64,000 nucleotides of DNA from Hydractinia symbiolongicarpus (taxonomy: Eukaryota > Cnidaria > Hydrozoa > Anthoathecata > Hydractiniidae). The notes under the pieces were generated by a model. That model was not told the origin of the DNA. It saw only the letters and a program-made list of their open reading frames with translations, and ran no database searches. Both the position numbers and the translations under genes were made by a program. The stretch is taken from contig NC_079877.1 in assembly GCF_029227915.1 (NCBI RefSeq), forward strand, positions 12,337,351 to 12,401,350, given 5' to 3'. Positions 36,005-48,288 of the stretch are shown here, in pieces. Position 1 is the first letter of the stretch. Each line of letters starts with the position of its first letter.

Positions 36005-37352
36005 ATGGATTTTAAGATGACGACACGTAACGTCATAATTTTCGTGGTTTTACTCTCGCTTACTTCGTGCAGTAATGCTACTGTAAATTTAAAGATTGGC
36101 TTGTACAATTACATCCCAGATGTTGCTGGCAATCAATTGCAATCGTATGCAAATTATATTAAGACAAAGTGGGATGCGCTAGGAACTGGTACAACAATTC
36201 AACTGGTCGTTGATAGTAGTGTATACGACCCTTATGGCGATCTTAACACCTACCTTGGTTCTGGCGCAGGAAGTTTTGATATAATTGAGACGGACATGGT
36301 AAGATCAAGTGAATTAATTGGAAAGGTGGTGGAAATACAAGCTGGTGCAGCTTCTGATCAGATCAATGTTACTAGATTTGTTCAAGCTACTGTTGATGCA
36401 GTAAAACATAACACTGCTTACTTGGGCTTTCCTACTTTTGCCTGTGGCAATTTCATCATCCAAACCGTTCTTTCTGGACAAGCGGGAGTTTCTCTAGATG
36501 GAACAAATTACACGCGATTTATTCAAAGTGCTGATCAGGCTCAGAACACAATGGTCTATGATGGACCTTGTATATCAGCCAAACCCAGTAATAAACGTGC
36601 AAGATTGCTAGGTGGAAAGATAGACAGTTCATCAGGCTGGTATCTCCCCTTTATCTATCTCGACAGCGTTGCAGACATACTCGGACCAGCCAGTGTTCAG
36701 GCAGAGATCAACAACGTTTTGGCTGGCAACCCGAATAATGAAACCATTCAAAAGCTTCGAAAATTCTTTGGATACTTCAAAGACAATTGCAATGCAATCG
36801 ATCAAACTGACATTGAAGATGATGTAGTCAATGGAAAAGACGGGTACTTTTATGGATTCTCTGAGAGATTGAGCATAATTTACAAGAAAGCAAATTATCA
36901 AAACATAAGAGTATTGGGATCTATAGCACCACCGTTTGGCCAACAAAATCACCTTTTAATGTACACAGATGCTTTAGTGTTGAATAAAGCCAAATATGAC
37001 CAGCAAGATGATGAATATAAAGCAGCTGTGATGAGATTTTCAAAATTTCTTTCAAGTAAGTAAATGCTGTTGTTTTTTAAAACCAGATTTTTATTTATGA
37101 TGCTTGGAACCTAATTATATTTTTCATTTTGTAGGCGAAGAACTCCGTAAGGAATTAGTGATGGGTAAAGATCTTCAACCAGAAAGAATTCGATACTTAC
37201 TACCTCCGGTAAAAGAATTTTTTGAAACAACGCAGAATACACTGTATCAACAGTACTATCAAATTATCCGAAATGGTTTTCCCTCGCCTTCTCTTTCCGA
37301 AGCCACCAGACAGGGAATGCAAGCTATTTTGAAGCCATTGGTGAATATTTAA
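36005..37352 (+). CDS. Secreted thiaminase-I-like protein (thiamine pyridinylase family), two exons
   Basis: Exons 36005-37055 and 37135-37352 join through a perfect gtaagt donor and a ttgtag acceptor in matching phase, giving about 422 residues. That is close to the roughly 400-residue bacterial thiaminase I enzymes, which have a periplasmic-binding-protein fold. Residues 1 to about 25 are a signal peptide. Family-like features are NLKIGLYNYIPD at the mature start, FDIIETDMV near residue 91, Cys147 in FPTFACGNF as candidate nucleophile, and Glu287 in YFYGFSERL as candidate catalytic base. Bacterial thiaminase I displaces the thiazole of thiamine with another base. Activity here is inferred and the family call rests on motifs recalled by eye. 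A bacterial origin by transfer followed by intron gain is possible but unproven. A second ATG at 36017 would also leave a signal peptide. Confidence 0.75.
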
Positions 37353-37396
37353 AATATTGCACTGTTCCGTTGTAACTGCATCGCTGCTTCTAAGGA

Positions 37397-37402
37397 AATA
37401 AA
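37397..37402 (+). terminator. Poly(A) signal of the thiaminase-like gene
   Basis: AATAAA 45 bases after the stop codon, in a typical position for a short 3' UTR. Confidence 0.6.
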
Positions 37403-40400
37403 AATTGAAACAGCAATTTAGTGTATTTTCTTTTATAGAAGTGCGCAACCGCCTTGCGACTGGCATTTTCTCCCTTCGACTGTAACTATTTTTTTAAAGT
37501 CACAGACAGATATTGGACGCTCTAACTTGCTTGCCTACAACAAAACCCGGTTCGTTCGTAGTAAATGACTTCAAATGGGCTGACAAGGCCACATCGTAGG
37601 TGCGCCGGAGTAGGGAATGGAACCTTATGAATACGATTCGAATGCGCTATCACTACACTATCTCCGCATATCCCTTTGTGTAAAAAAATACCTCGATTTT
37701 TTATTTCAATTTCAGTAAAAGTCAATGTGATCGTAACAACTGGTTTTCTGATTTCCGAAACTTTTTTTCTTTTAAAAAAATGAATTTCCACGCACAGCAG
37801 ATTTCTCTAAATTTTAAAACCTCACGAAATTTACGTCTGGGGTGTTTTGTCGTTAATGTTATTGAAAAATAAGTTCATGTAAAATGTTTTATTTGCGATT
37901 TACCATATGAACAAAAATTAGTACACGCAAATATTTGTACGAATAAAGTGATGTCTTTTTAAAGTGCTACTCTCTTTTTGCAATAAGTGGTTTCTTCGAA
38001 TTATTGGATGCGCGGCATGGTTTACCGGCGGTTGAGCGCTCAATGTCTGAAGGACATTATCGCTGTCGTAAACCTAGTGGAGCTCTTCTCCAATGGATTT
38101 GCGACAAGCTGTACATCTGTACTAAAGTGCTAAAACTAGATACGTCGAGCAGATCAAGACGTAAATAACACAGTGGCTAAAATCAGTATTGACCACGGCA
38201 CTCACTATAATTATTACTCCACAAGTACTTTTGTTGTGACCCCGCCATAGCAAAAACCGTGTTGGACATCTGTATAGGTTTAATATCCTCTTCAAAAATA
38301 AAAACACGGGCAACAATCCGTTGTTAACACCAGGCTGAGCGCTTAGTACAGGTGAACCGTGTTGCACATCCGTATAGGCGTAACAACTTTCTCCAAAAAA
38401 ACTTGATCGCAACTTCGTTTTAAGTAAAGCCACAAATAGCCCGTCCAGCTAAAACAGTCACTCATCAATTTTTTGTAAATAAGTGAAATATGTTTAAATC
38501 AAAACACATCCTAAAACCTGTTGTTAAATTAATTGTAGGTAACTGTAAACATTGTACCTACGTATCACGGGTTAATCGAGATTGTTCTCTTCTTGAATTA
38601 ATAAATTTAGACTTTCGCCAAAGTTTATATTATAGATAGCTATATATAGTAAAAGTTGTATCTATCTACCTGCATTTGGCATAAGAGTTATTGATTAATA
38701 GTTTTTTGTAGTCAATCGTATTTGGCTACTTTCATTTTTTTAGCCAGATGTAGCTAACACAGCAGCCACAACCCCAGGCCAGGTGTAGCTAGCCAGCTGA
38801 GTAGAAATCAGATTATTAAAGATAAAACAAAAATAAATAATGTTGGCTAGGATGAAAAGCTCTGATATAAAACTGAAGAGAAGCCTGAAAAGAGTACCAA
38901 TAAAAAAGGCTAGCTAGCTATCTGACTTTGGGATGCTCCCTTAAAATTTTTAAAATATTAAAATTGGGTTGTTTAAGATTTTTAAATAGCTAGAAAACGT
39001 GACAATATATTCATTTTTTTCTAACTAACATTATTCTGTATTATGTATGTATCACAAGCCAGGCGAGCATTACTGATTTAGTTACAATATATTCAAACCT
39101 AAATTTTGTGTTTTGTTCCCTTTTAAATGCGTTCAAATCAAATTTTTTCTTTAATGAAATCTTTTCTACATTTGCTAAATTGTAGTGTCATTATTCTTAA
39201 ATCAATAATTTTTTTTTCAACTTATATTAAAAGTGTTATCCCGTCATGGTGAAGAATGACCATAGAATAACATGGAAATATCTAGAATAGTTTTCACAGT
39301 ATTTATTTCCATTTGCTTTAATACATTATTTATCACACAAGAGCAAATACACTTGCATGATTATGCACTTAAAATTTTGCTACGTTCTTTTGGGGCAAAT
39401 CGATATTACACCTCAACAAGATTTTAGTGGCAACAATCGACAATGATGGGTTAATATGTGCAAACGACTACAACATCGTTTGACAATTTTTTTTATAAAA
39501 TTATATTTATATATAATCAATTAAAATATTAATTTTGCTTTTGTTGGGCGGTAACTGGTCTGCTTTCTTCGGAAATAATTAATGGCTAAAGGTAATAATA
39601 GTATGTCGTAAGAGAAACAAAATAGTATCAAATATTTTTGCTTATGTCAGTACTTTCTCCGTGGACTCAGATTTTAAATTTCTCCCAAATACCACGATCT
39701 TCTGTTTGAAGCCAAATGTTTTATCCAGTCTAGAGAAATTAAAAGCGTTGTGATGGAATATTTCACTACACGTTATACAGGTAAAACAGGGCTAGTACCA
39801 TATAAAAAAGTACTATAAATTTAACATACGTATGAGCATAGTTGATAGACGACCGATTTACTATGATATAACTAATTCAGAACATTCAGACAAAAAAAGT
39901 TACAAGAATTGGGTTTTGCTGATTGGCCCATCGTACTCCAGCCGTATTCTTAATCTTTTCATCACAATACTCTCACAATGCCGGCAAGTTTTGAAACCAA
40001 CAAGTGAAAAATGATAAGTAGAAAAAAATACGTTTTATAACTAATACAATAAAAATGTATTATCAAAACGTATTTATACAGAACAGTTTAAGTATATAAA
40101 CATTGCTAAGAGCACGTACTCTTTTAAATTTAAAATTAGCAACTTTTTAAATGCTAAACCATATATAGTAATCCTGTGGGATTTCGGGTTCAAATTGTAC
40201 ATAACTGATAAAAAAGTAAAATAAAACTGAAGGCCATCCCCTGATTTATTGCAATTTATTATTAATTTACAGAATATTAAATATTAAATGCATAACAAAT
40301 CGGTTGTGATTACTTGCAACCAACAAAAAAAAACTTGAATATGAATACAGAATAGGGTGTGAAGATAACAGAAAGTGCAATGTTTCATACATACATTATA

Positions 40401-40504
40401 GAAATGAACCATGGGATCATGTAAAACAAATTTTAAACCTTTAGATTGTTTTACAAGAAGTAGAAGAAAAAAATCGTGTCTGATGGTCGCACAACGTTAC
40501 GAAG
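37403..40504. other. Intergenic; repeats and tRNA-like fragment, no gene supported
   Basis: No exon series was recognised. On the minus strand at about 37675-37605 there is a tRNA-like pattern (A-box-like tagtgtagtgatagcg, B-box-like ggttccattcc), probably a SINE head. At about 38740-38990 lies a diverged copy of the agctagcta-headed dispersed repeat found in the tandem unit at 131-340. The long frames on the minus strand at 37522-37791 and 38122-38433 have no recognisable domain. The rest is AT-rich and uninformative. Confidence 0.45.
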
Positions 40505-42221
40505 ATGTCGCCTATGTTATTGTTTCTTCTTTTAATGAAGAGTGTCAAAGCAAGGGTCGACACAAACATTGTGAATCTTCCAAATAATGTAACAATTACA
40601 ACAAAGTCAGCAAGCTTTAAAAGACACATGAATATTCGTGTTTACGCGTACAAAACTGTCAGTTCTACCTCTACTGCAAATTCAGTAGTTGAATGAGGGA
40701 CAAAATGCATCAGTATACCGCGATGCCATGGCTTTACTGTATTTGAGAAAAACTCTAAATTTACCTGTGAATACCTAGAGGGAAATTTAGATACAATGCA
40801 CTATTATGTTAAGACGATTATTCCAGGTTGGGACTTTTATGAACTACAGGTGAACAATTAACTTTTCATCCCTTTTATTTTCGATTCTTTTTTTTGTTTG
40901 TCTAATTGTAGTTTATCTTACTTTATTCTTATAATTTTTGCTAAATTATTGTTTTGTTTACTTTTTATTTCACTTATTTAACTTCTTGTATTGTTGTTCT
41001 TCTACCGTGAGAAGTTTGATTATGATAATCACGCATTAATAAAAGAAATCCTTGAGATACTTGAGATACTTGAGATACAGAGTAAGTAATTTGCCGACAG
41101 GTGAATGATGTGAATCTCCACGGATTTACGACCAGTATTTTAAACACTAAACATTTCGTATTTTTAGAACATATGTACATTAAATCCATTCATATGTAAG
41201 CATAGAAGTGTGTGTATTCCAAACTTTAACAATAACACCTATCACTGTGATTTGTGCTTTCCACCTTACCATGGTCAACATTGCAATTTAACAGGTGTGT
41301 CTGCTTGTTGGTAAGATTTTAATCTTTTTTTTCAAATTTTACGATAATATTTGACGACTTAATTTTTTTTTTAGATGGCGTGGTTAGTAACATACCAATA
41401 CCAACAGGTTTGACAAATAAGTTTCAGCAATTTTCGTTTTCGTCATTTCTTTTCCAACCTATATACAAACATTGCGTATTAATTCATAGACATCCTGTCT
41501 GGAAAAAGATCATCTTGTCGCGCTTTGAAAAAACATTTTGGTCCACTCATAGACAATAAAAAATACGAAATTCATCCTTGGCGTGATCAGAGGAAAATAA
41601 ATGTTGTATGCTCTAAAAGTATGTTAAAAATATGTTTTTGTTATTTTTATTAATTGATCTGTGTTCGTTATTTGCAATTTGCATTCTTAATAAGATGCTT
41701 CAATATTTTTTTACATTATATGTATTGTTTTAGATGGAGGAACGTTGTTAATGAGTCTTAGATCTCCACAAATTGGATACAACTTCGCAACGATTTCAAC
41801 ACTTAAGGATCTTGTTCCCAATCAAAGAATTACAACTTCTGTGTTGAATATGCTTTACAAGCTAACTCGGTTTGAACAATTAGATTTCGCATGCCAAAGA
41901 AATCTTGGAGTGTGGAAAAATGTTACAACTCGTTTCGACAAAACTCCTATGCTCACTGATGTTTTGAAATACTTCATTGGTGAATCCAACGCCTTGCCAT
42001 TTCTTTGTTACACGCAAACAAATAATCTACAAAATTTTTCATGCACTATGGCATTAAAAGAGAAATGGTCAACACAAAATGTTTCATACGAGTCTAGGAA
42101 CTTTAAAGACGTAGTTCAATTCGGAAACAACGCTTTAAGTTTTGCTGAAGGGAGTTATGGATGTTTTGATCAGCCAACAGATTATTTGGCTAATGACCAA
42201 TATTCCATTTGGGCAAATTAG
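40505..42221 (+). CDS. Secreted PAN/apple-EGF-fibrinogen-like protein with in-frame TGA, five exons
   Basis: Exons 40505-40849, 41168-41294, 41375-41407, 41490-41618 and 41734-42221 join with matching phases (374 codons including the stop). Exon 1 encodes a signal peptide (MSPMLLFLLLMKSVKA) and a PAN/apple-like domain with C68, C74 and C88. The TGA at 40694-40696 (codon 64) falls exactly where the domain pattern expects a Cys, and the frame continues with domain-like sequence. Exon 2 is a clean six-Cys EGF-like module (CTLNPFICKHRSVC ... CDLCFPPYHGQHC). Exons 4-5 start like a fibrinogen-like or intelectin-like domain (SCRALKK ... VVCSKNGGTLLMSL), while the rest of the domain is divergent. Such secreted combinations are typical of cnidarian lectin-like or matrix proteins. 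The TGA could be a nonsense mutation, sequence error or recoded codon. The last 40 codons are duplicated downstream at 45200-45322. Confidence 0.75.
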
Positions 42222-43649
42222 ACGGCTAAGCTTTAGATTTACGATAAAAAATGAAATCTAACAGTAATCCATTAACGTGTTTTGTGGAATAGGAACTTAA
42301 ATTAAAAACCCACATAACCATTTTTATTTTAATGTTTGTCATGATTAGGTCCAAATTAGGTTTCTTTTTGAAAATCGATTGAATTTTTCTTTAATATTGG
42401 AAATATTTCTGCTCTAACAACATGTTATAATACACATTCAGTTTCGTGATTAAAATCAATTTTTTCAAGTTTTTTGTAGCAGGGAAACAATACATCTTTT
42501 CTTGAGTCTGTATTGTACAGTTCCATTTGTCCACCAATTGTCAATCAATTTTCCACCAATAGTTTTTTTGTTAGTGTGTGCTCAATTTGACAAAATAAGA
42601 GATTTTGTCTAACTGCGCACGCGCTATTTTGCGCTATACCGGGAGATGCAATCCAATAAAAATTTACAATAATGAGTCACAATGAGCTTATTTTAAAAAA
42701 AAATATTCATTTTGTAAGACAAACTAGTGCTCTACTAACTAGTGCTCTACTATAAGAAAAAGATATAACAGGGCCATTTATGATAATTTTGGTACTTTTG
42801 CGTATGTTCAAAGGCAAGAAACAAATTCAAAATGTAGATCATACACTGAAATAATTAAAAATATCCGTATTTCATAGTGCACAGTAGAAGATGGCACTTA
42901 TTGCAAACTGGACCACGAAATTCTCCAAATATTCAAAATAATTTTGTAATTTTCTACGTATGTGAAAAGAATTCCAAAATGGATGACGAAAAAAAAATGG
43001 GGAAGTAATTATTAGAGACTCTTCTTAAGCATTTTTCTAAAAAAATTTGAAGTTTTAATAAAAGCTCAACCATAACGTAATTACAAGACATGGTCTCGCA
43101 ATTACCTTAAGGTAATTACCTTCCAAAACAAAAATGCTCTGTTACTTAACAGACGAATTTTTCGTAATATTTCGTAAAAATTATTATACAGACAAAACTC
43201 CTTCGATGTATTATAAACTAAACTCTACCATCTAAAGTCACATTTAACCTCATTTATCCTGAGCTCGTTGGTTTCATAAAAATTTCTCCTTTTATATGAA
43301 AAGATGATGGAATAAATTTGACTCAAATTTCTTGTTTTTCAGAAAAGCAATACCGAACTATTAACCAACCAGATTGTAGAATTAAAAAATAAATAAAAAA
43401 TTGCACTCGTTTCTTGCAACAAAAAAAAGAACAATACTTCATTTAGATAAAAAATGCGAGAAAAATGCAACAACATCATAAGCTAATATACTAATGTAGT
43501 AATATTATTGTGTAAATGTGTGGCAAAAAAATTTTCAAAAGACAACATTCTAAACGGTTATATTCTTAAAGGGTTATTACTTATTAAACAATGATATTAC
43601 AGTTAACTCATCGCTTTATCTTGTTTTATTGTCTCTACAATGTTATATA

Positions 43650-44420
43650 TTTATGCAAAGTATGCCTAAAAGCATTAAAAACATTATTAAAAATATGCAG
43701 GGTTTTACATGTTTGCAATGTACGTAACACACGAGTATATATGAAGTAGCGAGTTGTATATAACACACGAATATGTATAATGTAGCCAGTTGTTATATAT
43801 TTATGCAAAAAATAATTCACGTGCTTGTATGGCACTGACGATGATATGATTATATCGAAAAGTTTTAGTTTAAATTTTTAAATATTTGTTATGTTTAATA
43901 GATTTTGCACATATGAAAAGTATGTTTCAAGGCATTGGAAAGATTATTGAAAATGTACACGAATTTACATGTTTCCTATGTACATAAAACACGAATATAT
44001 ATGAAGTACCCAGTTGTGCATAAAACAGGAATATATGTGATGTAGCCAGTTGTTATATAATTATGCAAAGCATGGCCTTGGAGAGGCTATTAAAAATGTA
44101 CACGATTTTACATGTTTGCAATGTACATAAACATGAATATATTTGAAGTATCCAGCTGTATATAACACGGGAATATATGTGATGTAGCCAGTTGTATATA
44201 ATACGCGAATATATATGATGTAGCCAGTTGCACATCAAACACAAACATATATAAGATGTAACCAGTTGTACATCACACACGAATATATTTCAAGTTGCCA
44301 GTTGTACATAATACGCGAATATATATAAAGTAGCCAGCTGTACAACAAACACGAATATATTTGAAGTAGCCAGTTGTATGTAATACACAAATATATATAT
44401 GATGTAACCAGTTGTTAAAA
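43650..44420. repeat. 36-bp satellite with higher-order structure, array 1
   Basis: The basic unit has a period near 36 bases: gaatatat, a variable spot, gtagccagttgt, then acataaaacac. Blocks of units are separated by an about 80-base header containing gcaaagtatg..ttacatgtttgcaatgtac, at about 43653, 43905, 44060 and 44462. Because 36 is a multiple of three, long minus-strand frames with a 12-residue repeat (MYNWLHHIYSCF type) appear. These are taken as a by-product and not as protein-coding. Confidence 0.85.
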
Positions 44421-44421
44421 A

Positions 44422-44499
44422 AATAGTCTTCCCAGTGCCTTTTAACACGCTTTTCATAAATTTATGAAAAGCGTGTTTAAAGGCACTGGGAAGACTATT
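44422..44499. repeat. 78-bp near-perfect palindrome without loop
   Basis: Two 39-base arms meet at 44460/44461 with no spacer and only one mismatch (ttttaacac against gtgtttaaa). Copy 2 of the duplication has only the right-hand arm (about 47532-47570), so the palindrome arose in copy 1 after the duplication, or was lost from copy 2. Confidence 0.9.
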
Positions 44500-45199
44500 G
44501 AAAACGAATACGATTGTATCTACTTGCCATGTGCATAATACACAAATATATATGAAGAAGTCAGTTAAAGAATTACTTGTAAATTGATAAGAAAAATATT
44601 CGTGTTTTGTACAAAGAAATTTTATTTCTCGTTTATATCTACAGACTAAGATCAAGTTTAATCTAAGTATTATGTTTTTTTCAACTTAATTTTATTCAAC
44701 GGGAAAGACTTTTTACACTCAAGCACTTTTTTATCCACATAGAGAAATGTGCCATCTGTAGGCAAAATTAATGAAAAAAGTCAGTTGTTCGTCATTTTTC
44801 AAACGCAATCAAAAGGATTAAATGGTCAATACTCTTTGCACGTAGGGCAGGTAAATAACGTTTATAATTTATTATAGCTATTCTTAGCGGAGCAAAATAA
44901 TCCACGTCAAGGCCGCAAAAAGGTTGTGCTGACGTCAACAACAATTGATATAAGACCGCTTAAGTGAACATTGACAAGCTCAAAATGAGCGATGTAATGT
45001 AATCAATTTGAAGTATTCAAAACTAGCCTTTCCATTACCTTTTGTCCATGATTGTAAAAAAGATTTACCAAGTTAGCAATATTGTATATTTCTTTCCACA
45101 ACCCTATTTCCTGTCAGTGTTTAAATGAAAATTGTCTGTACAATGCAAACAATTAAAATCGTTTCTAGGAATATGTTATTTGTTCAGATAAGTCGCGTC

Positions 45200-45322
45200 A
45201 ACTTTAAAGACGTAGTTCAATTCGGAAACAACGCTTTAAGTTTTGCTGAAGGGAGTTATGGATGTTTTGATCAGCCAACAGATTATTTGGCTAATGACCA
45301 ATATTCCATTTGGGCAAATTAG
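45200..45322 (+). pseudogene. Duplicated C-terminal fragment of the PAN-EGF-fibrinogen-like gene
   Basis: The coding sequence is the same as 42099-42221 by eye. The fragment is cut at the duplication breakpoint, and the bases before it come from the end of copy 1. The open frame 45125-45322 is a chance fusion. It is not expected to be expressed. Confidence 0.85.
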
Positions 45323-46727
45323 ACGGCTAAGCTTTAGATTTACGATAAAAAATGAAATCTAACAGTAATCCATTAACGTGTTTTGTGGAATAGGAACTTA
45401 AATCAAAAACCCACATAACCATTTTTATTTTAATGTTTGTCACGATTAGGTCCAAATTAGGTTTGTTTTGAAAATCGAATGAATTTTCCTTCAATATTGG
45501 ACATACTTCTGCTCTAACAACATGTTATAATACACATTCAGTTTCGTGATTAAAATCAATTTTTTCAAATTTTTCGTAGCAGGAAAACAATACATCTTTT
45601 CTTGAGTCTGTATTGTACAGGTTGTACCATTTGTCCTTATTTTCCACCAATAGTTTTATTTCTTAGTGTGTGCTCATTTTGACAAAATAAGAGATTTTGT
45701 CTAACTGCGCACGCGCTATTTTGCGCTATACCGGGAGATGCAATCCAATAAAACTTTACAATAATGAGTCACACTGAGCTTAAAAAAAAATTATTCATTT
45801 CGTAAGACAAACTAGTGCTCTACTATAAGAAAAAGATATAACATGGTCATTTATGATAATTTTGGTACTTTTGGTACAAAGGCAAGAAACTAATTCAAAA
45901 TGTAGATCATACACTGAAATAATTAAAAATATCCGTATTTCATAGTGCACAGTAGAAGATGGCACTTATTGCAAACTGGATCACGAAATTCTCCAAATAT
46001 TCAAAATAATTTTGTAATTTTCTACGTATGTGAAAAGAATTCCAAAATGGATGACGAAAAAAAAATGGGGAAGTAATTATTAGAGACTCTTCTTAAGCAT
46101 TTTTCTAAAAAAATTTGAAGTTTTAATAAAAGCTCAACCATAACGTAATTACAAGACATGGTCTCGCAATTACCTTAAGGTAATTATCTTCCAAAAGATA
46201 AAAATGCTCTGTTACTTAACAGACGACCTTTAATTTTTCGTAATATTTCGTAAAAATTATTATACAGACAAAACTCCTTCGATGTATTATAAACTAAACT
46301 CTACCATCTAAAGTCACATTTAACCTCATTTATCCTGAGCTCGTTGGTTTCATAAAAATTTCTCCTTTTATATGAAAAGATGATGGAATAAATTTGACTC
46401 AAATTTCTTGTTTTTCAGAAAAACAATATCGAACTATTAACCAACCAGATTGTAGAATTAAAAAATAAATAAGAAATTGCACTCGTTTCTCGCAACAAAA
46501 AAAATAACAATACTTCATTTAGATAAAAAATGCGAGAAAAATGCAACAACATCACAAGCTAATATACTAATGTAGTAATATTATTGTGTAAATGTGTGTC
46601 AAAAACGTTTTCAAAAGACAACATTCTAAACGGTTAAATTCTTAAAGGGTTACTACTTATTAAACAATGATATTACAGTTAACTCATCGCTTTATCTTGT
46701 TTTATTGTCTCTACAATGTTATATATT

Positions 46728-47540
46728 TATGCAAAGTATGCCTAAAAGCATTAAAAACATTATTAAAAATATGCAGGATTTTACATGTTTGCAATGTACG
46801 TAACACACGAGTATATATGAAGTAGCGAGTTGTATATAACACACGAATATGTATAATGTAGCCAGTTGTTATGCAAAAAATAATTCACGTGCTTGTATGG
46901 CACTGACGATGATATGATTATATCGAAAAGTTTTTGTTTAAATTTTTAAATATTTGTTATGTTTAATAGATTTTGCACATATAAAAAGTATGTTTAAAGG
47001 CATTGGAAAGATTATTGAAAATGTACACGACTTTACATGTTTCCTATGTACATAAAACACGAATATATTTGAAAGAAATATGAAAAGCATGGCCTTGGAG
47101 AGGCTATTAAAAATGTACACGATCTTACATGTACATAAACATGAATATATATAAGTATCCAGCTGTATATAACACGGGAATATATGTGATGTAGCCAGTT
47201 GTATATAATACGCGAATATATATGATGTAGCCAGTTGCACATCAAACACGAATATATATATATATGATGTAACCAGTTGTACATCACACACGAATATATT
47301 TCAAGTAGCCAGTTGTACATAATACGCGAATATATATGAAGTAGCCAGTTGTACATCAAACACGAATATATTTGAAGTAGCCAGTTGTACATAAAACAGG
47401 AATATACACGAAGTAGCCAGTTGTACATAAAACAGGAATATATGTGATGTAGCCAGTTGTACATAAAACAGGAATATATGTGATGTAGCCAGTTGTACAT
47501 AAAACAGGAATATATATAAGATGTAACTAGTTGTTATATA
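46728..47540. repeat. 36-bp satellite with higher-order structure, array 2
   Basis: Counterpart of the array at 43650-44420 in the second duplication copy. The run at about 47200-47520 is longer and more regular than in copy 1, and the stretch equivalent to 43980-44040 is shortened. The arrays have therefore changed independently since the duplication. The minus-strand frames 46938-47291, 47033-47500 and 47301-47735 are products of the 36-base period. Confidence 0.85.
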
Positions 47541-48288
47541 TTTATGAAAAGCGTGTTTAAAGGCACTGGAAAGACTATTGAAAACGTATACGATTGTATC
47601 TACGTGCCATGTGTATAATACACAAAAATATATGAAGAAATCAGATAAAGAATTACTTGTAAATTGATAAGAAAAATATTCGTGTTTTGTACAAAGAAAT
47701 TTTATTTCTCGTTTATATCTACAGACTAAGGTCAAGTTTAATCTAAGTATTATGTTTTTTTCAACTTAATTTTATTCAACGGAAAAGACTTTTTACACTC
47801 AAGCACTTTTTTATCCACATAGAGAAATGTGCCATCTGTAGGCAAAATTAATGAAACAAGTCAGTTGTTCGTCATTTTTCAAACGCAATCAAAAGGATTA
47901 AATGGTCAATACTCTTTGCACGTAGGGCAGGTAAATAACGTTTATAATTTATTATAGCTATTCTTAGCGGAGAAAAATAATCCACGTCAAGGCCGCAAAA
48001 AGGTAGTGCTGACATCAACAACAATTGATATAAGACCGCTTAAGTGAACATTGACAAGCTCAAAATGAGCGATGTAATGTAATCAATTTGAAGTATTCAA
48101 AACTAGCCTTTTCATTACCTTTTGTCCATGATTGTAAAAAAGATTTACCAGGTTAGCAATATTGTATATTTCTTTCCACAAGCCTATTTTCCGTCAGTGT
48201 TTACCCTAAATGAAGATTGTCTGTGCAATGCTAGCAATTAAAATCATTTCTAGGAAGACGTATGTTATTTGTTCAGATAAGTCGCGTC

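Larger units (their letters stand above)
42099..45199. repeat. 3.1-kb tandem duplication, copy 1
   Basis: 3,101-base unit whose left edge lies inside the last exon of the PAN-EGF gene, at aactttaaag. It continues through the 3' flank, a satellite array (about 43650-44420) and a unique tail. The junction with copy 2 at 45199/45200 shows aact microhomology, since the right flank of copy 2 continues as aactaagttg. Many single-base differences and several indels separate the copies, so it is older than the tandem repeat at the window start. Confidence 0.92.
45200..48288. repeat. 3.1-kb tandem duplication, copy 2
   Basis: About 3,089 bases, matching copy 1 at an offset of 3,101. It contains a second copy of the last 40 codons and the stop of the PAN-EGF gene at 45200-45322, without an upstream splice acceptor or the rest of the exon. 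Differences from copy 1 are scattered substitutions and satellite-number changes. Confidence 0.92.

Noticed and set aside
45125-45322. 65-residue frame resembling the PAN-EGF protein C-terminus
   Set aside because: Chance fusion at the duplication junction. The gene-like part is a copied exon tail without an acceptor.
46938-47735. Long minus-strand frames with 12-residue repeats (also 44290-44655)
   Set aside because: They come from a 36-bp satellite whose period is divisible by three. They have no start context, no non-repeat domain and no splice support.
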